Below are positions 42,175 to 52,254 of a stretch of DNA of 64,000 bases, piece after piece; the stretch's first letter is position 1, and every line of letters begins with the position of its first letter. A program made the translations under genes and the position numbers. Source of the DNA: Nitrospira sp. (GTDB taxonomy: Bacteria > Nitrospirota > Nitrospiria > Nitrospirales > Nitrospiraceae); the NCBI GenBank assembly GCA_024998565.1, contig JACOEM010000001.1, positions 124,001-188,000 of the forward strand. The letters run 5' to 3'. A model generated the notes under the pieces. It saw nothing but the letters and a program-made list of their open reading frames with translations. It searched no databases and was not told the origin of the DNA.

Positions 42175-42597
42175 TTAGGCGTGCCCGGATTTTTTGGCAC
42201 GGTCCGCGATCTTTTTTCGGAGACGGGCCTTTTCGAGACTGATCTGAGCCTCTTTCACTTCTGAAGGAAGTCCGCCAGCCTGGAGGCGTTGCTCGGCCTT
42301 TTCGACGGCCTGTTGTGCACGACCGACATCGATGTCTTCGGCCTTCTCGGCGATCTCCGCCATCACCGTGACCTTGGATGGCGTGACCTCAGCGTAGCCC
42401 CACAGGATCGACATATAATGCCACGCTTCCTGAGTCTTGTACCGCAACTCTCCGATGCGCAGGCTGGAAAGAAGATGGCAGTGTCCAGGCAGGACACCGA
42501 ATTCTCCCTCACTACCCGGAGCGATGACTTCATCGACCTCCTGGCTCAGGAGCAACTTCTCCGGCGTCACGACTTCTAATAGGATCTTCCCGGCCAT
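42175..42597 (-). CDS. atpC: ATP synthase epsilon subunit
   Basis: 140 residues: N-terminal beta-sandwich (LEVVTPEKLLLSQEVDEVIA, GSEGEFGVLPGHCHLLSSL) and C-terminal helical hairpin. Part of the F1 central stalk, it inhibits hydrolysis. It follows atpD by 125 bases, ending the atpHAGDC block. Confidence 0.95.
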   Translation of the reverse strand: MAGKILLEVVTPEKLLLSQEVDEVIAPGSEGEFGVLPGHCHLLSSLRIGELRYKTQEAWHYMSILWGYAEVTPSKVTVMAEIAEKAEDIDVGRAQQAVEKAEQRLQAGGLPSEVKEAQISLEKARLRKKIADRAKKSGHA

Positions 42598-42722
42598 CTT
42601 CTCTTACAACTCCCTTGTCCCGCGTGAACGGGAATCGATGCGTCCTCTCCTGTGCGCGTCCAACGAGGGTCTTCCAAGACTGCGCGTTGGGCGAGCGGCA
42701 AGGACGCGCGGTTTCCGCGCTC

Positions 42723-44201
<1,479 letters not shown>

Positions 44202-44233
44202 TTACCGTGATGCAGCATTCCTCATTCCACATT

Positions 44234-45121
44234 TTATTTCAGGGCTTCTGCGCCGCCCACGATGTCCATGAGTTCTTTGGTGATAGCCGCTTGGCGAGTC
44301 TTGTTGTAATACAAGGTGACTTTTTTGATGAGTTGCCCTGCATTGCGAGTCGCACCGTCCATGGCTGCCATGCGTGCCCCGTGCTCGGCCGCCGCCGACT
44401 CCAGAAGGATGCGATAGGCTTGAATCTGAAAATGCTTCGGCACCAAGGCATTCAGAAGCTCACCCTCGTCCGGCTCATATAAGTAACTACCGCCGACCGC
44501 AGACTGCCCGGTCGTACTCGGTGCCGCACCGAATTCGGCGGCCGCATCGATGGGGAACAATTTCTCGACGATCACCCGTTGCTGGATCGCAGACTTGAAC
44601 TCGTTGTAGACGACGTAGAGTTCGTCGAACGTGCCCTTCACAAAATTTTCCGTCAGGTCGCCGCCGATATCGATGGCATGCTCGAAGGTCAGCTTGTCGA
44701 AGATTCCGGTCCACTCCTGTCGGATCGGCCAGGCACGACGGCGGAAATAGTCACGCCCCTTACGGCCGATCAGGCTGAGGTTGACCGAAAGTCCCTGCGC
44801 TTCGCACTGCCGGACGAACTCGGAGCTCTTCCGCACAATATTGCCGTTGAATCCGCCGCACAGCCCGCGATCGCTCGTGACCACGAGAATTTCGATTTTC
44901 TTCCCCTCGCGCTTTTGAAGCAGGGGATGGGATGTACGATTGACGCGCTGACTGAGATTGCTAAGCACCCCACGCATTTTATGAGCGTAGGGCCTCGCAG
45001 CCAGAATACGGTCCTGCGAACGCTTGAGCTTCGCGGCCGCAACCATTTTCATGGCCTTGGTAATTTTCTGCGTATTCTTGAAGGCGGCGATTTTCCGCCG
45101 GAGAGATTGTAAACTCGGCAT
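44234..45121 (-). CDS. atpG: ATP synthase gamma subunit
   Basis: 295 residues, forming the rotary shaft. The N-terminal LRRKIAAFKNTQKITKAMKMVAAAKLKR (quoted in part: NTQKITKAMKMVAAAKLKR) and the C-terminal MAAMDGATRNAGQLIKKVTL with LYYNKTRQAAITKELMDIVGG (in part) are typical. The SDRGLCGGFN segment is conserved. Confidence 0.97.
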   Translation of the reverse strand: MPSLQSLRRKIAAFKNTQKITKAMKMVAAAKLKRSQDRILAARPYAHKMRGVLSNLSQRVNRTSHPLLQKREGKKIEILVVTSDRGLCGGFNGNIVRKSSEFVRQCEAQGLSVNLSLIGRKGRDYFRRRAWPIRQEWTGIFDKLTFEHAIDIGGDLTENFVKGTFDELYVVYNEFKSAIQQRVIVEKLFPIDAAAEFGAAPSTTGQSAVGGSYLYEPDEGELLNALVPKHFQIQAYRILLESAAAEHGARMAAMDGATRNAGQLIKKVTLYYNKTRQAAITKELMDIVGGAEALK

Positions 45122-45185
45122 TCTTGTACGCTCTCAGCAGTCAGCGCTCGGACCTCAGCTCCATGCTGAAGGTGAAGGCTGATCG

Positions 45186-46703
45186 CTATTTTGCTCCGTA
45201 GCCCATTTTCTGCTTAAAGGTCGCGATGATTTCCTTCAGCTTGCCGCCGACCTTGTCATCGATCTTTCCGACCGTGGCGATATCTTTCCGCATGTCCTGG
45301 TGATTCTGCGCCACGTAATGGAGCAGGTCCGCCTCGAATTGCAGCACCTTGTCCACGGGCACATCGTCCAGGAATCCGTTGACGCCCGCATAAATCGACA
45401 AGACTTGATCGGCAACCGGCATCGGCTTGTATTGCCCTTGCTTGAGCAATTCCACCATGCGCACGCCTCGGGCGAGCTGCATCTGAGTGGCCTTGTCGAG
45501 TTCGCTCCCGAACTGGGAGAACGCGGCCATTTCACGGTATTGTGCGAGGTCCAGCCGGAGAGTACCTGCGACCTGCTTCATCGTCTTGATCTGCGCGGAT
45601 CCGCCGACGCGGGAGACCGACAATCCAACGTTAATCGCGGGACGAATACCGGAATAGAAGAGGTCGCTGCCCAGATAGATCTGGCCATCGGTAATCGAAA
45701 TGACGTTGGTCGGAATGTACGCCGACACGTCGCCGGCTTGCGTCTCGATGATCGGAAGGGCCGTCAGGCTGCCTCCGCCCAACTTATCGCTCAACTTCGC
45801 CGCACGCTCCAGCAGGCGGGAGTGCAGATAGAACACGTCGCCCGGATAAGCTTCACGGCCCGGCGGACGGCGCAGTAATAAGGACAGCTGCCGATACGCT
45901 ACCGCGTGCTTGGACAAATCGTCGTACACAATCAATGCATGCTTGCCGTTGTCGCGGAAGTATTCACCGATCGCGGCACCGGAGAAGGGGGCCAGGAACT
46001 GCATCGGCGCAGGATCGCTGGCCGTCGCCGCCACGACCATGCTGTATTCCATGGCGTGATTTTCTTCGAGGGTCTTGACCACGCGCGCAACCGTCGAACG
46101 CTTCTGACCGACAGCGACGTAGATACAGAAGACGCCGAGGCCCTTCTGGTTGATGATGGTATCGACGGCGATGGCTGTTTTTCCGGTCTGCCGGTCGCCG
46201 ATGATCAACTCGCGCTGACCACGACCGATGGGGATCATGGCATCGATGGCCTTGATGCCCGTCTGCAGCGGCTCACGCACCGACTGTCTCGTGTTCACAC
46301 CGGGTGCCACGACTTCGATACGGGACGAATGTTGGGAGTTGATCGGGCCCTTGCCGTCGATCGGCTGACCGATCGCGTTCACCACCCGTCCGATCAACGC
46401 TTCACCGACCGGGATTTCCGCAATACGACCAGTGCGCTTGACCGGATCGCCTTCCTTGATTCCGACATCGTCACCCATCAACACGGCGCCGACATTGTCT
46501 TCTTCGAGGTTCAACGCGATACCGTACAGGCCGCCCGGAAACTCGAGCATTTCTCCGGCCATCGCTCCGTCTAATCCGTAGATTTTCGCGATGCCGTCTC
46601 CGACCTGAATGACGGAACCGGTCTGGCTGACATCGACCTGTTGATCGAAGCCCTTGATCTTCTCTTTAATGATGGAGCTGATCTCTTCTGCCTTGATCTG
46701 CAT
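45186..46703 (-). CDS. atpA: ATP synthase alpha subunit
   Basis: 505 residues, the non-catalytic nucleotide-binding F1 subunit. P-loop [63 protein letters not shown] (in parts) and signature [17 protein letters not shown] are present. It lies two bases before atpH in the order H-A-G-D-C. Confidence 0.98.
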   Translation of the reverse strand: MQIKAEEISSIIKEKIKGFDQQVDVSQTGSVIQVGDGIAKIYGLDGAMAGEMLEFPGGLYGIALNLEEDNVGAVLMGDDVGIKEGDPVKRTGRIAEIPVGEALIGRVVNAIGQPIDGKGPINSQHSSRIEVVAPGVNTRQSVREPLQTGIKAIDAMIPIGRGQRELIIGDRQTGKTAIAVDTIINQKGLGVFCIYVAVGQKRSTVARVVKTLEENHAMEYSMVVAATASDPAPMQFLAPFSGAAIGEYFRDNGKHALIVYDDLSKHAVAYRQLSLLLRRPPGREAYPGDVFYLHSRLLERAAKLSDKLGGGSLTALPIIETQAGDVSAYIPTNVISITDGQIYLGSDLFYSGIRPAINVGLSVSRVGGSAQIKTMKQVAGTLRLDLAQYREMAAFSQFGSELDKATQMQLARGVRMVELLKQGQYKPMPVADQVLSIYAGVNGFLDDVPVDKVLQFEADLLHYVAQNHQDMRKDIATVGKIDDKVGGKLKEIIATFKQKMGYGAK

Positions 46704-46705
46704 GG

Positions 46706-47245
46706 CTACTCCTTGGTCAACACACGCTGCATGGCGCTCAGTCGGCCCCGGACCGTGCTGTCTACGACGGTGCTGCCCAGGCGGATGTGGAGACCGGCGA
46801 CATGTTCAGGTTCTATATGGAAAGTGACATCGACGTCGCGCTGTAAAAGATCGCGCAATCGGGTGGTGATCCGATCCTGCTCGGCCGCGGGCAAGGCATT
46901 CGCGGATGACACTAGCACTTGCTGCGTCCCCTTGGATTGATCCACGAGCTTGGCGAAGGCCTCGGCGATGTCCGGCAGGAAACTGACCCGATTCTTTTTG
47001 ACCAAGAGTTCGAGAAATCTCTGGCCGACCGGCGGGCATCCGAGTCGAGTGGCCAATTCAATCAGCGCACCCAATTTGGTCTCTTCCGGGAACACAGGAG
47101 AAGCGATGGCATGGCGTAACGCAGCGGACTGCGTGAAGGCCTCTCCCAGCCCGTTCAACGCCGAGCGGGCGGGCTCGATGCTTGGGGTATCAAGAAGTTC
47201 GAACAGGGCTTTTGCGTATCGACGTGCGACGGCTGTCTTAATCAC
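46706..47245 (-). CDS. atpH: ATP synthase delta subunit
   Basis: 179 residues with a GTG start. It opens [13 protein letters not shown] and ends in the conserved [23 protein letters not shown] (in part: [14 protein letters not shown]). It links F1 to the peripheral stalk b subunits. It is the first gene of the block; atpI, atpB, atpE and atpF, which commonly precede it, are absent and a tRNA-modification gene lies upstream. Confidence 0.95.
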   Translation of the reverse strand: MIKTAVARRYAKALFELLDTPSIEPARSALNGLGEAFTQSAALRHAIASPVFPEETKLGALIELATRLGCPPVGQRFLELLVKKNRVSFLPDIAEAFAKLVDQSKGTQQVLVSSANALPAAEQDRITTRLRDLLQRDVDVTFHIEPEHVAGLHIRLGSTVVDSTVRGRLSAMQRVLTKE

Positions 47246-47260
47246 AATGGACTATCCGCT

Positions 47261-47272
47261 ACGGTTAACCGT
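47261..47272. promoter_or_regulatory. 12-bp palindrome in the atpH leader
   Basis: ACGGTTAACCGT is a perfect palindrome between the promoter and the atpH start. It could be an operator or part of an mRNA structure; no known site was recognised. Confidence 0.3.
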
Positions 47273-47324
47273 GTTTTGATCAAACGGGAAGCTTGCGTGC
47301 GGTGGGCACGACAAAAAGCGCGCC

Positions 47325-47354
47325 AAGTTAGCATTCAAAAGCGGGTACTGTCAA
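47325..47354 (-). promoter_or_regulatory. Sigma70-like promoter of atpHAGDC
   Basis: On the minus strand TTGACA (47354-47349) and TAACTT (47330-47325) are 18 bases apart, about 80 bases upstream of the atpH GTG. Confidence 0.55.
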
Positions 47355-47466
47355 GAAGTGATGCGTGGAGAGACGAGAGATGAGACGTCGCAACAAGCAT
47401 GCGACCCGCGCCGATGCCGCTCGCGCAAGGCTTCCACTGAGCCTACGGCTCTCAAAATTGATACTG

Positions 47467-47483
47467 AAAAACTCTGGAGAGTT
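47467..47483 (-). terminator. Possible intrinsic terminator of mnmA
   Basis: On the minus strand, AACTCT-CC-AGAGTT followed by TTTTTC lies nine bases past the mnmA stop. The stem is only 5-6 bp, so strength is uncertain. Confidence 0.45.
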
Positions 47484-47491
47484 GACACGGC

Positions 47492-48574
47492 CTATGACCG
47501 CTGAATGATGCCGCCACCGAGTACCTGGTCACCATGATAGAAGACGGCGGACTGCCCCGGACTGAGTGCGCGCTGCGGCTGATGAAATCGAACCTGAAGC
47601 GCGCCGCTTCCAGACGGCAGAAGGGTCGCCTGGCAGGGAGGTGTGGCGTAACGAATCTTCACGTCCGCCTCAACCGGCTGCCGCCCGAGCGCGCCGTCGA
47701 AGAGGCTGAGATCGGCGACCTGACACTCCGACTGCACTAGCTGATCTTCCGCACATAACACCACCTGGCCGGATTCAGGCACCACTTTCTGCACGTACAA
47801 CCGCTGCCCCACGGCAATACCCAGGCCGCGGCGTTGCCCCGGCGTATAGAACGCGATGCCCTCATGCTGCCCGAGGACCTCACCATCCACCCCCACAAAG
47901 GATCCGGGCTTCTTCGCCTCCGGCATTTCCTGCTCGATGAATGTTCGATAGTCGCCGTGGCTCACGAAACAAATCTCCTGGCTTTCCTTGAGTTCCTCTA
48001 CGGGCAATCCAAGCGATTCGGCTTCGTGCCACACGTCGCGCTTCTGCATATGGCCTACCGGAAAGAGTAGCTGCGGCAACCAGGCGGGATTGATCCGGTA
48101 GAGAAAGTAACTTTGGTCCTTGCGCACATCGAGTGCCCGATGCAGCGACCACTGCCCATCGATCTGCTGCACGCGGGCATAGTGCCCCGTGGCCACATAG
48201 TTCATGCCTCGCTCTTGCGCCAAGGCATAGAGCGAGCGCAATTTCACCCGCTCGTTACACCGCACGCAGGGGTTGGGCGTGGTGCCGGAGGCATACCCGG
48301 AGACGAAATCATCGATCACGCCCTGCTGAAAGACGTCGCGACGATCGACCACCTCATACGGAATACGTAGACGCTGCGCGACATACCTCGCAATGCCGAT
48401 CTTGCAGCATCCCCGCTCTTCCCAACGCTTGGAGACGGCGACCTGGTCGTCCTCATGCTCCCACACCTGGAGCGTGACGCCATGGACCTCGTACCCCTGC
48501 TGCACGAGGAGCGAGGCCGCGACGGAGCTGTCCACTCCGCCGCTCATACCTAGCAGTACGGTCTGACGTGACAT
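47492..48574 (-). CDS. mnmA: tRNA-specific 2-thiouridylase MnmA
   Basis: 360 residues from the ATG at 48574. PP-loop LLGMSGGVDSSVAASLLVQQ, the nucleophile Cys of NPCVRCNERVK and a second catalytic Cys in KESQEICFVSHGDY give the 2-thiolation chemistry at U34 of tRNAs for Glu, Gln and Lys. The frame is open for 34 codons upstream, running into the bactofilin gene; those residues are not part of MnmA. MnmE and MnmG, which modify the same base, lie 4-8 kb away. Confidence 0.96.
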   Translation of the reverse strand: MSRQTVLLGMSGGVDSSVAASLLVQQGYEVHGVTLQVWEHEDDQVAVSKRWEERGCCKIGIARYVAQRLRIPYEVVDRRDVFQQGVIDDFVSGYASGTTPNPCVRCNERVKLRSLYALAQERGMNYVATGHYARVQQIDGQWSLHRALDVRKDQSYFLYRINPAWLPQLLFPVGHMQKRDVWHEAESLGLPVEELKESQEICFVSHGDYRTFIEQEMPEAKKPGSFVGVDGEVLGQHEGIAFYTPGQRRGLGIAVGQRLYVQKVVPESGQVVLCAEDQLVQSECQVADLSLFDGALGRQPVEADVKIRYATPPCQATLLPSGSGALQVRFHQPQRALSPGQSAVFYHGDQVLGGGIIQRS

Positions 48575-48605
48575 AGATCTACCGGGGAAAGAATGCGCCG
48601 AGCAC

Positions 48606-49064
48606 TTACGGCTCTTGTGTTTTGACTTTGCCGCGATGGGCAACGAGGTCGCGTACGCCGGGATCCTGCGGAGCACCGAACTCAGAGGACTCGTCCTCCG
48701 TCCACTTCTCGGCCCCCATATTACTCATGCCGTGAAAATGCGCGCCTTCCTCAATCATGATCACCGGGCTCTGGATATCTCCGATGAGAATCCCCGGCTT
48801 TTGAATTTCGACCTTCTGCAGCGCCGTCACCGACCCCTTCACGCGCCCACTGATCGAAACAGACCCGGCGGCAATCACGCCCTTGATGACGGCGCTTTCT
48901 CCGACGATCACCGCCCCACCCGTATGCACTTCCCCCTCCACCCGGCCATCGATTCGGACGGTGCCATCAAACGTGACAATGCCCTTGAAGCTGGTCCCCT
49001 TGCCGAGAAAGGTAAACTTATCGTCTTCCGCGACCGGCTGCTTTTTGGTCTCACCCCACATCGG
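48606..49064 (-). CDS. Bactofilin (copy 1)
   Basis: About 152 residues. The beta-helical DUF583 core runs FLGKGTSFKGIVTFDGTVRI, IDGRVEGEVHTGGAVIVGES, GVIAAGSVSISGRVKGSVTA and ALQKVEIQKPGILIGDIQSP (each a turn). The N-terminus MPMWGETKKQ is short; an ATG 10 codons upstream is also in frame. Bactofilins polymerise without nucleotide and position cell-wall, polar or chromosome-segregation factors. Confidence 0.88.
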   Translation of the reverse strand, partial: PMWGETKKQPVAEDDKFTFLGKGTSFKGIVTFDGTVRIDGRVEGEVHTGGAVIVGESAVIKGVIAAGSVSISGRVKGSVTALQKVEIQKPGILIGDIQSPVIMIEEGAHFHGMSNMGAEKWTEDESSEFGAPQDPGVRDLVAHRGKVKTQEP

Positions 49065-49190
49065 CATCCTCCTTCGCGCACCCCACACATCCAAGCGACC
49101 GGGGCGCCACTGAATGGAATCTTCCTGTGCCTGCCTCTGGCTTACAAGGCAAGCCGCACGCTGTCCAACGAATTCGTCGTTGCGCCAACC

Positions 49191-49679
49191 TTATCCGTTG
49201 ACCAACTTGACGCCCTGGCCGCGCGTGGATCCCTGCCCCTGCGGCTCGCGCGTGCCCGACTGGCTCATCTCCAAGGTGCCGTTGAAGACCACCCCTTCCT
49301 CCATGGCCAGCAGCGGCGCCTTTACGCCGGCATTGACCACGGCAGGGGCGCGCAGCTTCACTTTCTCCCGGGCGCTGATATCGCCGGTGATCTTCCCTTT
49401 GCACACCACGGTACCGGCCGTGATCTTCGCCGTCAGAACCGCATCCTCACCGACCAGCAACACCCCTTCGGTATGAATCTCTCCATCCAGATTGCCATCG
49501 ATGCGCACGGTGCCGTTATAGGAAATGACGCCCTTGAAGCTGACGCCCTTTCCGACAAAGGCATTGATCTCTTCGTTCCCCTCGCGTGGTGCCGTCGACT
49601 CCAAATTTTCCATTTCAGTTCCCTCGCTTTGTCCTGCCTGACGCTTCCCGTCCTGCTTGTCCTTATTGATCCATGCCAT
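49191..49679 (-). CDS. Bactofilin (copy 2)
   Basis: 162 residues with the same core (FVGKGVSFKGVISYNGTVRI, LDGEIHTEGVLLVGEDAVLT, GTVVCKGKITGDISAREKVK) and longer, polar N- and C-terminal tails. The tail MEEGVVFNGTLEMSQ is the usual end. It begins 147 bases past parB. Adjacency to parA-parB recalls the myxobacterial BacNOP system, where bactofilins anchor the ParABS machinery (known there; inference here). Confidence 0.9.
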   Translation of the reverse strand: MAWINKDKQDGKRQAGQSEGTEMENLESTAPREGNEEINAFVGKGVSFKGVISYNGTVRIDGNLDGEIHTEGVLLVGEDAVLTAKITAGTVVCKGKITGDISAREKVKLRAPAVVNAGVKAPLLAMEEGVVFNGTLEMSQSGTREPQGQGSTRGQGVKLVNG

Positions 49680-49825
49680 TTGTTACACCTCCCACAAATA
49701 ACAACAACTCACGCACTGACCGGAGGACGTGCCGCTACAGCCGCACGAGGTCACTCCCGATTCAAAAATTCTGACGGCATTCTACTCCGGTCAATTGGAG
49801 AAAATCTGCCCTGAAAATGTCTCGA

Positions 49826-50677
49826 CTATGAATTGAGCAGCCGCTCGACGACGCCGTCCAATTCTTCCGGCGAAAAATAATGGATGACGATCTTGCCGCC
49901 GCGCCGCCCCTTCTGAACATCCACTCGGGTCCCCAGACGTTTCTGCAATCGCTCTTCAAGATCCGATCGTAATGGCGCACGAACCGGACGCTTCCCCGGC
50001 TTTCTCGCTTCCGCATGTTCCTGTACCAATCGCTCCGCTTCGCGGACGGACAGTTGCCCGCTGACGATCTGTGTCGCCAAACTGACCTGCGCGGCCGGTG
50101 TCATCAGCCCGAGAATGACCTTGGCATGGCCCGTGGAGAGCTGATCGGATTCGATCATGTGTTGCACCTCGGAGGGCAGCGACATCAATCGGAGCAGGTT
50201 CGCCACAGACGACCGGTCGCACGCCACTTTCTGAGCGATCGCCTCCTGGGTAAGTCCGAATTCATTCAGCATGCGTTGGTACGCCCGCGCGGTCTCCATG
50301 GGATTCAGGTCGTCCCGCTGGAGGTTCTCCACCAACGCCAACACCATGGATTCCTGATCGGACACGTTTCGCACAAGAACTGGAATCTTCTGCATTCCCG
50401 CCAACTTAGCAGCTCTCAAGCGTCTCTCACCGGCAATCAACTCATAGATGCCATCACCTTTTCGTCGTACCAGAATCGGTTGCAGCAAGCCATTTTGCTT
50501 CAACGAGGCGGTCAACTCGGCCAGCTCGACCTCGGAGAATTGCTGCCGTGGTTGAAAGCGGTTTGGGACGATCGCTTCGAGCCGCAACTCCTGGACATCA
50601 CCACGCTCCGGCTCTGCCGTTGTTCGGCCGGTCGGCAATAGTGCGTCGAGTCCTCTACCGAGGGCTTTTTTCTCCAT
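49826..50677 (-). CDS. parB: Chromosome-partitioning protein ParB
   Basis: 283 residues from MEKKALGRGLDALLP (ATG at 50677). The CTPase/N-engagement motif GERRLRAAKLAGM, the arginine-rich box, the helix-turn-helix (EFGLTQEAIAQKVACDRSSV) and the C-terminal dimerisation domain are present. It binds parS and slides as a CTP clamp. Its start overlaps the end of parA by 23 bases. Confidence 0.96.
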   Translation of the reverse strand: MEKKALGRGLDALLPTGRTTAEPERGDVQELRLEAIVPNRFQPRQQFSEVELAELTASLKQNGLLQPILVRRKGDGIYELIAGERRLRAAKLAGMQKIPVLVRNVSDQESMVLALVENLQRDDLNPMETARAYQRMLNEFGLTQEAIAQKVACDRSSVANLLRLMSLPSEVQHMIESDQLSTGHAKVILGLMTPAAQVSLATQIVSGQLSVREAERLVQEHAEARKPGKRPVRAPLRSDLEERLQKRLGTRVDVQKGRRGGKIVIHYFSPEELDGVVERLLNS

Positions 50678-51431
50678 GGACCACAAACTCCTTGGCTAGG
50701 GAAAGATAGGCTTGGGCACCGGCTGATGCCATGTTGTAGAGCAGGGCCGGGCGACCATAGCTCGGTGCCTCGGCCAACGTCACGTTGCGGGGAATCATCG
50801 TTTGGTACACGCTGCCCCCGAAATGCCCGCGAATCTGTTCGACGACCTGGCGGGCCAGCGAATTGCGCGCATCGTACATCGTGAGCACAATGCCCTCGAT
50901 TTCCAACCCAGGGTTCAGCGACTGCCGGAGACGCTGAATACTCTCCATCAGCCGACCGAGGCCTTCCATCGCATAGTATTCGCATTGCACCGGGATCAAC
51001 ACTGAGTGCGCCGCGACCATTGCGTTGATGGTCAGAAGGCCGAGGGCCGGTGGACAATCCAGCAGAATGGTGTCGTAGCGGTCAGACACCTCAGCCAGGG
51101 CCTCTTTGAGACGCTGCTCACGGTCCTCCATATTTACCAGCTCGACCTCTGCACCGGCGAGGTGGGAATTCGCCGGGACAATCGACAACCCGTTCACTCC
51201 GGTCTGCATAGCCAGAGACTCAATACTCTCCTTACTAATCAAGGCATTGTAGATCGTCTTCGTGAGCGACATGGCGTCTACACCAAGCCCGCTCGTTGCG
51301 TTTCCTTGAGGGTCAATATCGACGAGGAGAACCGATCCTCCCTCGATTGCCAGCGCTGCGGCAAGGTTCACAGAGGTGGTTGTTTTCCCCACTCCACCCT
51401 TTTGATTTGCAACAGCAATGATTCGAGCCAT
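50655..51431 (-). CDS. parA: Chromosome-partitioning ATPase ParA (Soj)
   Basis: 258 residues: deviant Walker A AVANQKGGVGKTTTSVNLA, VLLVDIDPQGNATSGLG, and ILLDCPPALGLLTINAMVAA. It moves ParB-parS complexes along the nucleoid. It lies downstream of rsmG with a parS palindrome in the 63-base gap. Confidence 0.96.
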   Translation of the reverse strand: MARIIAVANQKGGVGKTTTSVNLAAALAIEGGSVLLVDIDPQGNATSGLGVDAMSLTKTIYNALISKESIESLAMQTGVNGLSIVPANSHLAGAEVELVNMEDREQRLKEALAEVSDRYDTILLDCPPALGLLTINAMVAAHSVLIPVQCEYYAMEGLGRLMESIQRLRQSLNPGLEIEGIVLTMYDARNSLARQVVEQIRGHFGGSVYQTMIPRNVTLAEAPSYGRPALLYNMASAGAQAYLSLAKEFVVHGEKSPR

Positions 51432-51473
51432 GTAGTTCCCCTATCCACTCAAACAAAGATATGTGCGCCCCAA

Positions 51474-51489
51474 TGTTCCACGTGGAACA
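51474..51489. promoter_or_regulatory. parS site (TGTTCCACGTGGAACA)
   Basis: A perfect 16-bp palindrome matching the parS consensus class TGTTNCACGTGNAACA. It lies between the rsmG stop (51495) and the parA start (51431). Confidence 0.93.
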
Positions 51490-51494
51490 CCATC

Positions 51495-52160
51495 TCATCC
51501 CGGTGACTTTGAAAACACCGACAACACTCGATGCCCGTACTTAGCTGGAAGCTCATACTCGACTTCCTTAATCAAAGCAAGGTCGACAAGCTCAAAACTT
51601 CTAGGAACCTTCTCCGCACGGTACAAAACAAGCTTTCCGTCCTGCTTCAGAAGCGTCGACAGCGCCATGCCGAACTGATCCACCTTAAAGGCCCTCACGA
51701 CGATGTAATCAAACCGACCCTGAGCATTTCCTCGGCCGGCATAATCTTCCAACTTGGCCGTCGTAACCGTCACGTTCTGCAGACCAAGCGATCCCACGAC
51801 ATACCGCAAGAATGCCCCTTTCTTTTCGCTCGGCTCGAGCAGTTCAACCAACAGCTCAGGCCGCACAAACTTGAGAGGAAGGGCCGGAAATCCAGCCCCG
51901 GCGCCAACATCAAGCAACTCAGTTTCATGATTAATATCAATGACTTTAAGGCCAGCAATTGAGTCAATAAAATGCTTCGCCAGGATCTCGCGATCATCGT
52001 CGATGGCCGTGAGATTGATGGCCTTATTCCACTTCTTCAGCTCGCCGAGATAGCGAAAGAAATAAGGGATAGAGAAATCGGGAATGGAGCTAGAGAGATC
52101 CGCTGCAAGGGACTGAAGTGATTTTGCGAACTGAATTTCGTCCTGTTCCACGTGGAACAC
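51495..52160 (-). CDS. rsmG: 16S rRNA m7G527 methyltransferase RsmG (GidB)
   Basis: 221 residues with a GTG start. SAM-binding motif LLDVGAGAGFPALPLKFVRP and the KKGAFLRYVVGSLGL region match the family. The second parS palindrome forms its first codons, giving the N-terminus MFHVEQ common to gidB genes that carry parS. Loss of RsmG gives low-level streptomycin resistance in other bacteria. Confidence 0.95.
   Translation of the reverse strand: MFHVEQDEIQFAKSLQSLAADLSSSIPDFSIPYFFRYLGELKKWNKAINLTAIDDDREILAKHFIDSIAGLKVIDINHETELLDVGAGAGFPALPLKFVRPELLVELLEPSEKKGAFLRYVVGSLGLQNVTVTTAKLEDYAGRGNAQGRFDYIVVRAFKVDQFGMALSTLLKQDGKLVLYRAEKVPRSFELVDLALIKEVEYELPAKYGHRVLSVFSKSPG
52144..52159. promoter_or_regulatory. 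parS site inside the rsmG start region
   Basis: A second perfect TGTTCCACGTGGAACA palindrome, 670 bases from the first. It overlaps the rsmG GTG start codon and encodes residues 2-6 of the protein. Confidence 0.93.
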
Positions 52161-52254
52161 TTACGCGAAAACAACCTGGGCGGTCAAGCAGGTTCTTCCC
52201 CACGAGAGGAACAAAGGCCACCGTACCTCTATTCACGCGATCTGGTACGTCCCT

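Noticed and set aside
48615-49814. Plus-strand open frame of about 400 codons across both bactofilins
   Set aside because: Antisense shadow of two repetitive beta-helical genes; no recognisable motif.
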